From contig JBKDQQ010000080.1 of the NCBI GenBank assembly GCA_046341775.1, positions 34,232 to 98,231 of the forward strand: a DNA stretch of 64,000 nt. The letters are read 5' to 3'. How positions within the stretch are numbered: position 1 is the stretch's first letter; every line of letters starts with the position of its first letter. Below, piece after piece: positions 44,426-51,493 of the stretch. The notes beneath the pieces are model-generated. The model did no database searches, was not told the DNA's origin, and saw nothing but the letters and a program-made list of their open reading frames with translations. Source of the DNA: SXXH01 sp041165735 (GTDB lineage: Bacteria > Planctomycetota > UBA1135 > GCA-002686595). Both the position numbers and the translations under genes were made by a program.

Positions 44426-45858
44426 CAGCGCTCCCTCTCGAGCTCGTCCCACAGATCGCGGAAGGAGCGCTGCGGCATGTTCGGCAACGCGCGCCGCCGC
44501 AGGAGCTCCCGAACGCCCGGCGTGGAGCCCAACGCCCAACGGCCCAGCTCCCCCCCGCCCGCCGCCAGCCGCGCCGCGCGCCGCGCGATGCGTCCGGCCG
44601 CGTCGTAGACGAAGGGCACCGCCATGGCGCGCGCGGCGATCCGCTGCAGGGCCGACGACACGGCGCCCCCGCGCCCCCGTCGCGCGTTGTCCTGGCGCAG
44701 GCGCACCAGCATGTCGTGCAGCGGAATGCGCACCGGACACGCCTCGTGGCAGGCGCCGCACAGGCTCGAGGCGTCCGCGAGCTCCGCCCGCCGCGCATCG
44801 TCGCGCGCGTACAGCGGCTCGATGACTGCGCCGATCGGTCCCGGATAGACGGTGCCGTAGGCGTGCCCGCCCACCGCCGAATAGACCGGGCAGGCGTTCA
44901 AGCACGCGCCGCAACGCACGCAGGCCAGCGCTTCGCGGTAGTCCCGCTCGGCGAGCTGGGCCGTGCGCCCGGCGTCCACCACCACGACATGCAGTTCCTC
45001 GGGACCGTCGAGCTCCCCCGGCCGCGCAGGCCCGGAAAGGACGTTCACGTAGGTCGTCACGCGTTGGCCGGTGGCGCTCCTCGGCAGCAACCGCACAAGG
45101 TGCGCGAAGTCCGCCTGCGTCTCGACGATGCGCTCGACGCCCATCAGGGCCACGTGCGTGCGCGGCAGGGTCGAGACCATGCGGCCATTGCCCTCGTTGG
45201 AGAACAGGGCGATCGAGCCCGTCTCGGCGATCGCCATGTTGCAGCCCGTGATCCCGAGGTCGGCCCGCAGGAACTCGGCCCGCAATCGGTCGCGCGCATA
45301 GCCCGCGAGCACGCGCGTCTCGTCCGTCAGGGGTTCGCCGCCATGGCGTTCGAACAACTCGCGGATCTCGCCGCGCGGCTTGTGGACGACGGGCAGGATG
45401 ATGTGCGATGGACGCTCTCCGGCGAGTTGGATGATCCACTCGCCGAGGTCGGTCTCCAGCGCCTCGACGCAGGCCGCCTCGAGCGCCTGGTTGAGCTCGA
45501 TCTCCTCGCTGAGCATCGACTTGCCCTTCGCGGCGAGGCGCGCGCCCTTGGAGCGGGCGATGTCGACGACGATCTCGCAGGCCTCGCGCGCGTCGGCCGC
45601 GAAATGCACCTGCACGCCGTGCGCGCGGGCGCGCTCGACCCATGCGCGCAGCACCGCATCCAGTCGCCCGATGGCGCGTCGACGCGCCTCCGACAAGGCG
45701 TCGCGCCACGCTTCGAACTCGGGCGCCTCGGCCACGGCGACCGTCCTCCCGTCGCGCAGGCGATCGGTGGTGCGTCGCACCGCTTGCTTGAGGAACTCCT
45801 TGCCGAGCGCCTGGCGGGCGCGGTCGAGGAAGGCGTCGTGGATCTCGAGTCCGCTCAC
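44425..45858 (-). CDS. lutB: LutB-type iron-sulphur LUD protein
   Basis: The 477-residue protein joins an N-terminal LUD domain (GARLAAKGKSMLSEEIELNQ, TGCNMAIAETGSIALFSNEG) to two [4Fe-4S] motifs (CVRCGACLNACP, CGACHEACP) and a helical C-terminus. Size and order match LutB/YkgF. It oxidises L-lactate with LutA and LutC. GTG 45858 overlaps the lutA stop as GTGA. Confidence 0.94.
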   Translation of the reverse strand: MSGLEIHDAFLDRARQALGKEFLKQAVRRTTDRLRDGRTVAVAEAPEFEAWRDALSEARRRAIGRLDAVLRAWVERARAHGVQVHFAADAREACEIVVDIARSKGARLAAKGKSMLSEEIELNQALEAACVEALETDLGEWIIQLAGERPSHIILPVVHKPRGEIRELFERHGGEPLTDETRVLAGYARDRLRAEFLRADLGITGCNMAIAETGSIALFSNEGNGRMVSTLPRTHVALMGVERIVETQADFAHLVRLLPRSATGQRVTTYVNVLSGPARPGELDGPEELHVVVVDAGRTAQLAERDYREALACVRCGACLNACPVYSAVGGHAYGTVYPGPIGAVIEPLYARDDARRAELADASSLCGACHEACPVRIPLHDMLVRLRQDNARRGRGGAVSSALQRIAARAMAVPFVYDAAGRIARRAARLAAGGGELGRWALGSTPGVRELLRRRALPNMPQRSFRDLWDELERER

Positions 45859-46622
45859 GGAACGCCCTCGGCACGCGCCTCGAGCACCTGCGCGATGTGC
45901 AGCGCCTCGATCGGCAGTCCCCTGTGCCGGCAGGCGCCTTGGATGTTCAGCAGGCACCCCGCATCCGTGGACACGAGCGTGTCCGCTCCGCTCCGCGCCA
46001 GATGGTCGACCTTGGCGGCGACGATGGCGTCCGACAGCTCCGGCAGCTTGGCGCAGAACGAACCGCCGAAGCCGCAGCAGTCCTCGGCGCGCGCCAACGG
46101 CACCAGTTCCAGCCCTTCCACTTCCGCGAGGAGCAACTCCGGCTCGTCGCGCAAGCCGAGCACGCGGCGAGCGTGGCACGACGGGTGGTAGGCGCACTTG
46201 CCCTCGCGGCGGGCCCCTAGATCCACGACGCCCAGCACCCCGACCAGGTACTGGCTGAACTCGAAGGTCTTCCCGGCGAGTCCGCGCGCTCGCGCGAGCC
46301 AGGCGGCGTCGTCGCGGAAGAGCTCCGCGTATCCATGGTGGAGCATGCCCGCGCACGAGCCCGAGGGCACGACCACCGCCTCGTAGGGCTCGAACAACTC
46401 GATGGTGCGCTCGGCCAGCGCGCGCGCCTCGTCGGAGTAGCCGCCGTTCCAGGCCGCCTGGCCGCAGCAGGTCTGCGCGCGCGGGAACTCGACCTCCACG
46501 CCTTGCCTGCGCAGCACGCGCACGACGGCCACGCCGACCTCGGGAGCCAGCTGGTCCACGAGGCAGGTGGCCAGCAAAGCCACGCGCCGACGCGGACGCT
46601 CCGGATCAGTTCGATCGGCCAT
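45855..46622 (-). CDS. lutA: LutA-type Fe-S oxidoreductase (CCG domains)
   Basis: The 255-residue protein has two cysteine-rich CCG domains (TCCGQAAWNGGY, then EDCCGFGGSFC) with PSGSCAGMLHH and HPSCHARRVLG. These bind a non-cubane Fe-S cluster. It is LutA/YkgE, the first gene of the operon. The ATG at 46622 is preferred to a longer frame with no family match. LutABC oxidises L-lactate to pyruvate with a quinone-linked acceptor, taking the product of the FAH-family hydrolase downstream. Confidence 0.93.
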   Translation of the reverse strand: MADRTDPERPRRRVALLATCLVDQLAPEVGVAVVRVLRRQGVEVEFPRAQTCCGQAAWNGGYSDEARALAERTIELFEPYEAVVVPSGSCAGMLHHGYAELFRDDAAWLARARGLAGKTFEFSQYLVGVLGVVDLGARREGKCAYHPSCHARRVLGLRDEPELLLAEVEGLELVPLARAEDCCGFGGSFCAKLPELSDAIVAAKVDHLARSGADTLVSTDAGCLLNIQGACRHRGLPIEALHIAQVLEARAEGVP

Positions 46623-46705
46623 GCGAGGCGAGCATAGCCGTGCGGGTGCGCTCGCCGCTAGGATGGCGAAGCCCCCCAAGGACGGCCTGACGGCCCGAAT
46701 CCACC
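46623..46705. promoter_or_regulatory. Divergent promoter of deoxyhexose catabolic and transport operons
   Basis: Only 83 bases separate the lutA start (minus) from the sugar-binding protein start (plus). Both promoters and any operator must lie here, which strongly implies joint control. No regulator gene is adjacent on either side, and I could not recognise an operator palindrome. Confidence 0.6.
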
Positions 46706-47692
46706 ATGCGCATCGCACCGTGCCTCGCCCTGCTCCTCTTCGCGGCCTGCTCCGAGGGAGGCGATCCCGCACCCCGGGACGGCGCCGCTCGCGTGAAGAA
46801 GGTGGCGATGATCCCGAAGGGCACGGTGCACGAGTTCTGGAAGTCGGTCGAGAAGGGCGCGCGCCGCGCCGACCTCGAGTTCGCGGACCTCGAGATCGTC
46901 TGGAAGGGACCCGCGGGCGAGGGCGACGCCGGCGCGCAGATCAGCGTGCTCGAGAGCTTCCTCGCCGAACGCTACGACGGCGTGCTGCTGTCGCCGCTCG
47001 ACGCCAAGGCGCTCGTCAAGCCCGTGCAGGCCGCCGTCGCCGCCGGCACGCCTGTCGTGCTGTTCGACTCGGGGCTCGCCGGCGGCGAGGAGAGCTGGTC
47101 CTCGTACATCGCCACCGACAACGACGCGGGCGGCCGCCTGGCGGCGCGCGAGATGGCGCGCATGCTCTCGGGCAAGGGTCGCGTCTGGGTCTTCCCCTAC
47201 ATGGCCGGCAGCGAGAGCACCGAGCAACGCGAACGCGGCTTCCTCGACGAGATGAAGCAGCATCCCGGCATCCAGATCGTCCTCGCCGACCGCTTCGGCG
47301 GCCCGGACGAGTCGAAGGCCGTCGAGGTGGCGGAATCCGTGATGGCGAGCATGGGCACGGAGCTGGACGGCGTCTTCTGCTCCAACGAACCGTGCACGTC
47401 CGGCTTCCTCACGGTGCTCGAGCGCGACCCGCGCAAGCTCGCGGACAAGCTGGTCGTCGTGGGCTTCGACTCCGGCGCCAAGATCAACGCCGCGCTGGCG
47501 AGCGGGCTGCTCGAGGGCACCGTGCTGCAGGATCCCGTCGCCATCGGCTACGAATCCGTGCGCGCCATGCACGCCGTGCTGTCGAAGCAGCCGGTGCAGA
47601 AGCGGACCAGCACGCGCCAGGCGCTCGCCACGCCCGCGAACATGGCGACGCCCGAGATCCGCGCCTTGCTCTTCCCTCTCGAGTCTCCCTGA
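46706..47692 (+). CDS. Ribose-type sugar-binding lipoprotein
   Basis: The 328-residue protein has a lipobox LFAAC (C15) and a type I periplasmic-binding fold: VAMIPKGTVHEFWKSVEKG, YDGVLLSPLDAKALVKPVQ, YIATDNDAGGRLAARE, VVGFDSGAKINAAL, GTVLQDPVAIGYESVRA. It captures a monosaccharide for the following ATPase and permease. Context points to L-fucose or L-rhamnose. The gene is 32 bases upstream of the ATPase gene. Confidence 0.9.
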   Translation: MRIAPCLALLLFAACSEGGDPAPRDGAARVKKVAMIPKGTVHEFWKSVEKGARRADLEFADLEIVWKGPAGEGDAGAQISVLESFLAERYDGVLLSPLDAKALVKPVQAAVAAGTPVVLFDSGLAGGEESWSSYIATDNDAGGRLAAREMARMLSGKGRVWVFPYMAGSESTEQRERGFLDEMKQHPGIQIVLADRFGGPDESKAVEVAESVMASMGTELDGVFCSNEPCTSGFLTVLERDPRKLADKLVVVGFDSGAKINAALASGLLEGTVLQDPVAIGYESVRAMHAVLSKQPVQKRTSTRQALATPANMATPEIRALLFPLESP

Positions 47693-47724
47693 GCGTCGAT
47701 CCGGACGCAGGTGTTCCGCCGCAC

Positions 47725-49236
47725 ATGACGCACAGCACCGCGCCCTCGGCCAGCTTGGAGGCGCGCGATCTCGTGCGGCGCTTCGGTCCGGTGCAGGCGC
47801 TAGGTGGCGTCTCGGTCGAGTTGCGTCCCGGACGCGTGCAGGCCGTCGTCGGCGCCAATGGCGCGGGCAAGTCGACCTTGGCGCGCATCCTCGCCGGGGC
47901 CGATCGACCCGATTCGGGCTCGATGCGACTCGAGGGCCAGGCGTACGCGCCGCGCGACCCGGCGCGCGCCCGCGAGCGCGGCGTGGCCATGGTGCACCAG
48001 GAACTGTCCATCGCGCCGCACCTCTCCGTCGTGGAGAACATCGTGCTGGGCGACGAGCGGCCGCGCGGACCGCTGCTGCGGCGCGCCGACGAGTCGCGGC
48101 GCGCGCGCGAAGCCTTGGCCAAGCTCGGCCGCGCCGACTTGCCGCTCGACAAGCCCGCGGGCGAACTGCCCACGGCGCTCCAGCAGGTGGTCGAGTTGGC
48201 GCGCGCCTTGGCGAGCCAAGTGCGCGTCCTCCTCCTCGACGAGCCCACGAGCTCGTTGGAGCGCGAGGACAAGCTGCGGCTGCTCGCGCTCGTCGAGCAC
48301 CTGCGCGGCCAAGGTCTCGCCATCGCGTGGATCGGACACCATCTGGACGAGGTGCTGCGCCTCGCCGACGACCTGCTTGTCCTGCGCGACGGCGCGGTCG
48401 TCGCGCGGCACCGCCGTGGCGTCGGCGCGGACGAACTGGTGCACGGCATGAGCGGACGCGCGCTGCACGCCGGTTCCGACCGAAGGGCAGCGTCCTCGGG
48501 TCGAGTCCTGCTGTCGCTGCGGGGCTTCCGGCCGCGACGCTTCCGCGCTCCCGTCGACCTCGAGGTCCGCGCTGGCGAAATCGTCGGACTGGCCGGCTTG
48601 GTGGGCGCCGGGCGGTCGCGCCTGTTGCGCGCCATCTTCGGCGCCACGCCGCACGACGCCGGCTCTGCGCGCCTCCTGGGCGAGGAACTCGCCCGCGATC
48701 CACGCCGCTCCGTCGCGGCCGGCGCGGGCTTCGTGTCCGAGGACCGCAAGCGGGATGGGCTGTGCCTGACGATCCCGATCGTCGACGAGGTTTCGCTGGC
48801 TGCGCCGGAGCGCGAATCCACGCTAGGCGTGCTGCGCGAGGCGCGGCGGCGCGCAGCCGTCGCCGCGCTGGTCGAGGAAGTGCGCGCCAAGTGCGCCGGG
48901 CTCGACGCGCCCGCGACGACGCTATCCGGCGGCAACCAGCAGAAGCTGGCCTTGGCGCGGCTCCTGCACATGGACGCCAAGCTGTGGCTGCTCGACGATC
49001 CGACGCGCGGCATCGACGTGGCCGCCAAGCGCGACATCCACGACCTCGTGCGCGGCCGCGTCGCCGATGGCCGCGCGGCGCTCGTGGCGAGTTCCGACAT
49101 CCCGGAGTTGCTCGCGTGGTGCGACCGCATCGCCGTGCTCTCGCGCGGCCAAGTCGTCGCCGTGCGCGCAGCGTCGGAGTGGGACGAGGACGCGATCCTG
49201 GCCGCGGCCACGGGCGCGTCGGAGGAGGCGGCTTGA
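47725..49236 (+). CDS. Sugar ABC importer ATP-binding protein (RbsA/MglA type, two NBDs)
   Basis: The 503-residue protein has two fused nucleotide-binding domains. The first has Walker A GANGAGKS (43-50), Walker B VLLLDEPTSSLE and a degenerate signature (LPTALQQVVELAR). The second has GLVGAGRS, signature LSGGNQQKLALAR and LWLLDDPTRGID. This pattern is normal for RbsA. ATG 47725 is the start; no in-frame ATG, GTG or TTG exists between the previous stop and this site. Its stop overlaps the permease start. Confidence 0.9.
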   Translation: MTHSTAPSASLEARDLVRRFGPVQALGGVSVELRPGRVQAVVGANGAGKSTLARILAGADRPDSGSMRLEGQAYAPRDPARARERGVAMVHQELSIAPHLSVVENIVLGDERPRGPLLRRADESRRAREALAKLGRADLPLDKPAGELPTALQQVVELARALASQVRVLLLDEPTSSLEREDKLRLLALVEHLRGQGLAIAWIGHHLDEVLRLADDLLVLRDGAVVARHRRGVGADELVHGMSGRALHAGSDRRAASSGRVLLSLRGFRPRRFRAPVDLEVRAGEIVGLAGLVGAGRSRLLRAIFGATPHDAGSARLLGEELARDPRRSVAAGAGFVSEDRKRDGLCLTIPIVDEVSLAAPERESTLGVLREARRRAAVAALVEEVRAKCAGLDAPATTLSGGNQQKLALARLLHMDAKLWLLDDPTRGIDVAAKRDIHDLVRGRVADGRAALVASSDIPELLAWCDRIAVLSRGQVVAVRAASEWDEDAILAAATGASEEAA

Positions 49237-50216
49237 AGCGTTTCGTCGAATCGTGGCGCGGCTCCAACCCCGTGCTCGCCCCCCTGCTCGGCCTCGGACT
49301 GGTCGCGCTGGCGGCGGTCTTGTGGGGTTTGTCCGAAAAACCGGACAGCCCCTTCCTGTCGGGCTTCCGCGTGGCGCTGGTGCTGAAGCAGTCCGCCATC
49401 GTCGCCACGGGCGCCTTGGGCATGACGCTCGTCATCGCCGCGGGCGGCATCGACCTTGCGATCGGGTCGCTCCTCGCCTTGTGCTCGGTGGTGCTGGCGA
49501 AGTCGCTGCAATCCGGCCATTCGGGGGCCGAGGCGCTCCTGCTGGCCATCGGCACGGGCGTGGCGGCGGGCGTCGTGCACGGACTGCTGGTGACGCGCGG
49601 GCGACTCGCTCCCTTCATCGCCACGCTCGGCACCATGTTGCTGTGGCGGGGGGCGGCCGAGGAGGTCTCGGCGCAGAAGAAACTATCGGCCGAGGCGCCG
49701 AGCTGGCTCGCGTCACTGCTCGATCCTCCCGGCGCGGGCGACCTGCTGCCGGTCGCCACGGGTGTCGTGCTGGTGCTGGTCGCCGCGCTCGCGATGGCGT
49801 GGATGCTGGCCCGCACGGTCCTCGGTCGGCGCATCTACGCCATCGGATCGAACGAAGCGGCCGCGCGCCTGTGCGGCGTCCCCATCGCCGCGACCAAGGT
49901 GCTCGTCTACGCCTTGATGGGCTTCTTCGCCGCGGCGGCGGGCGTGCTGGAGTTCAACAACCTCAACTCGCAGGGGAACCCGAGCTCGGGCGCCGGCTAC
50001 GAGCTCGATGTCATCGCGGCCGTCGTGCTGGGCGGCGGATCGCTGTCGGGCGGCAAGGGCAGCATCGCGGGCTCGCTGCTCGGGGCGCTCTTGATGACGA
50101 CGCTGCGCAGCGCCTGCGTCTACGCCGAAGTGCCCGATCCGCTGCAGAAGGTGCTCGTCGGCGCGATCATCCTCGTGGCGGTGGCGCTCGATCGTTGGCG
50201 CGAAGGCGCGCGCTGA
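49233..50216 (+). CDS. Ribose-type sugar ABC permease (RbsC/BPD_transp_2)
   Basis: The 327-residue membrane protein has about 8-10 helices and the RbsC signatures TLVIAAGGIDLAIGSLLAL, GRLAPFIATLGTMLLWRG, IYAIGSNEAAARLCGV and AAVVLGGGSLSGGKGS. TTG 49233 overlaps the ATPase stop as TTGA, with GGAGGAGGCGGC upstream. It completes the importer of the deoxyhexose locus. Confidence 0.92.
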   Translation: MKRFVESWRGSNPVLAPLLGLGLVALAAVLWGLSEKPDSPFLSGFRVALVLKQSAIVATGALGMTLVIAAGGIDLAIGSLLALCSVVLAKSLQSGHSGAEALLLAIGTGVAAGVVHGLLVTRGRLAPFIATLGTMLLWRGAAEEVSAQKKLSAEAPSWLASLLDPPGAGDLLPVATGVVLVLVAALAMAWMLARTVLGRRIYAIGSNEAAARLCGVPIAATKVLVYALMGFFAAAAGVLEFNNLNSQGNPSSGAGYELDVIAAVVLGGGSLSGGKGSIAGSLLGALLMTTLRSACVYAEVPDPLQKVLVGAIILVAVALDRWREGAR

Positions 50217-50233
50217 TCGCGCCGGGAAACGAC

Positions 50234-50261
50234 GCGGGCGACGCCGTGTGGCGCCGCCCGC
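50234..50261. terminator. GC hairpin between convergent permease and secreted-protein genes
   Basis: GCGGGCG (50234-50240) pairs with CGCCCGC (50255-50261). An inner CGCC/GGCG (50242-50245/50250-50253) continues the stem across one A/C mismatch to a GTGT loop. The 11-bp stem lies 18 bases after the permease stop and 54 before the end of the facing gene. It likely terminates from both sides. Confidence 0.55.
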
Positions 50262-50314
50262 GCGGACTGCAGGTGGCCCCGCGCGCCAAGGCGGGCGGGA
50301 TCACCCTGCCGGCG

Positions 50315-51253
50315 TCAGTTGTTGTCGGCGAACGGGCCGAGGACCAGCAGGTCCCCGTTGTTGTTCGTGCCGGCGCCGTAGGGCAGCGACGAGTAGGCGC
50401 CCTGGTCGATGCTCATGGCGATGAAGGCCGGGTTGCTGCGCTGGGCGGCGCTCGAGAAGGCCGTCTGGCCGACGAGGCGGATCCAGCCGGTCTCGATGCC
50501 GTTGACGCCCGTCTCGTTCATCGTGTGGTTCGTGCTCTCGAGGAAGGACTCGGTGAACACGCCCGAGATGTTCTGCAGGCGGCGGATGTCCCAGCAATCG
50601 ACGGTGAACTGGCCCGAGAAGGCCTCTTCGTTGTCGTTGTAGGCGAGGAAGCTGATGACCGTGCGGAACTGCGCGCCCGTCAGGCCGAGGACGATCAGGC
50701 TGGAGTTCGCGTCGGCGACGAAGCGCGGGATGTGGATCTCGTTGGCGCTGCCGGCGTACTCCGCGCCGTTCAGGTCGCGGTTGCCATCGCCGTCGACGTC
50801 CGTGTTGGCGCCCTGGTTCGGCACCGCGGCGTAGACCACGGGGGCGATGTTCGTCATGAGGGCGTCGGGGCCCGAGAAGACGATCGAGTTGCCCTCGAGG
50901 AAGTTGAACGACGTCGCCGCGCCGGTCGTGGTGCTCTTGGCGAAGGCGTAGACGTAGCCGCGACGGTCGTTCGGGTTGTCGAGCATCGTCGACACGGTGA
51001 TCGTGTCGTTCGGCGTCAGGCGGCGCGTGCGGTTGAACTCGAGGCAGTCGTCGCCGTTGATGTAGACGAACTCGACGTCGATGGTGCCGGCGGCGTCGGC
51101 GTTCGAGTTGGTGACGGTCAGGTAGGTGGTGCTGCCCGAGTTGTTGCTGAAGTACGGGAACACCAGCAGGCTGCCGGCGCGGTCGATGGAGTTGGCCTGG
51201 GCGGTCGCGGCCAGCGCGAGGCCGACGGCGGCGGTGGAGAGAAGCTTCATCAT
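50315..51253 (-). CDS. Secreted protein of unknown function (312 aa)
   Basis: The 312-residue protein has a signal peptide (MMKLLSTAAVGLALAATAQA). The mature part is Asn/Thr/Ser-rich and beta-like: SLLVFPYFSNNSGSTTYLTV, NTIAP-like TNIAPVVYAAVPNQG, and an internal Ca-type loop DVDGDGNRDLNG. Only two Cys are present (DDCLEF, VDCWDI), possibly a disulphide. The opening SLLVFPYFSNNSG reads like the beginning of proteins found in marine Planctomycetota and Proteobacteria that carry a 'fluffy' adhesive domain, but I cannot name a family. Its base composition is less GC-rich than its neighbours. Confidence 0.7.
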   Translation of the reverse strand: MMKLLSTAAVGLALAATAQANSIDRAGSLLVFPYFSNNSGSTTYLTVTNSNADAAGTIDVEFVYINGDDCLEFNRTRRLTPNDTITVSTMLDNPNDRRGYVYAFAKSTTTGAATSFNFLEGNSIVFSGPDALMTNIAPVVYAAVPNQGANTDVDGDGNRDLNGAEYAGSANEIHIPRFVADANSSLIVLGLTGAQFRTVISFLAYNDNEEAFSGQFTVDCWDIRRLQNISGVFTESFLESTNHTMNETGVNGIETGWIRLVGQTAFSSAAQRSNPAFIAMSIDQGAYSSLPYGAGTNNNGDLLVLGPFADNN

Positions 51254-51493
51254 GATGCTGATCGAGTTGGAGCGGTGATTCCCGAGTTGCGCGAATGACG
51301 GACACTGCTTCCGACGGAAGCGAGGGAGTGGCCTTGACTACATTCGAACAGGCTCAGGAGACGCCGCAAGAATAGCAAGTCGCTAGAAAATGCAAGCCTG
51401 ACGGCCCGCGTCGCAGCCTAGCTGAATTGCAACCTCGAACAACCCGCCCATGGACAGCGAACTTGCGACTTCTTGCTGTGTCGGGAAAAACGA
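51254..51493 (-). promoter_or_regulatory. AT-richer leader/promoter region of the secreted protein gene
   Basis: No gene is supported in these 240 bases, which are more AT-rich than the rest of the window. On the minus strand a TTGCAT (51395-51390) and a TATTCT (51374-51369) are spaced 15 bases apart, a weak sigma-70-like pair. A small GCTTCC-GAC-GGAAGC hairpin (about 51307-51321) lies in the leader. Confidence 0.35.

Noticed and set aside
42999..46622. LutABC as an unrelated lactate operon next to the sugar genes
   Set aside because: The lutC stop overlaps the SDR start (ATGA at 43781), so the two are co-transcribed and translationally coupled.
36035..50216. Bacterial microcompartment (BMC) shell genes for fucose/rhamnose use
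   Set aside because: No BMC-H/BMC-P or pduL/aldolase-type genes were seen in or next to the operon; the locus fits the non-phosphorylative diketo route instead.
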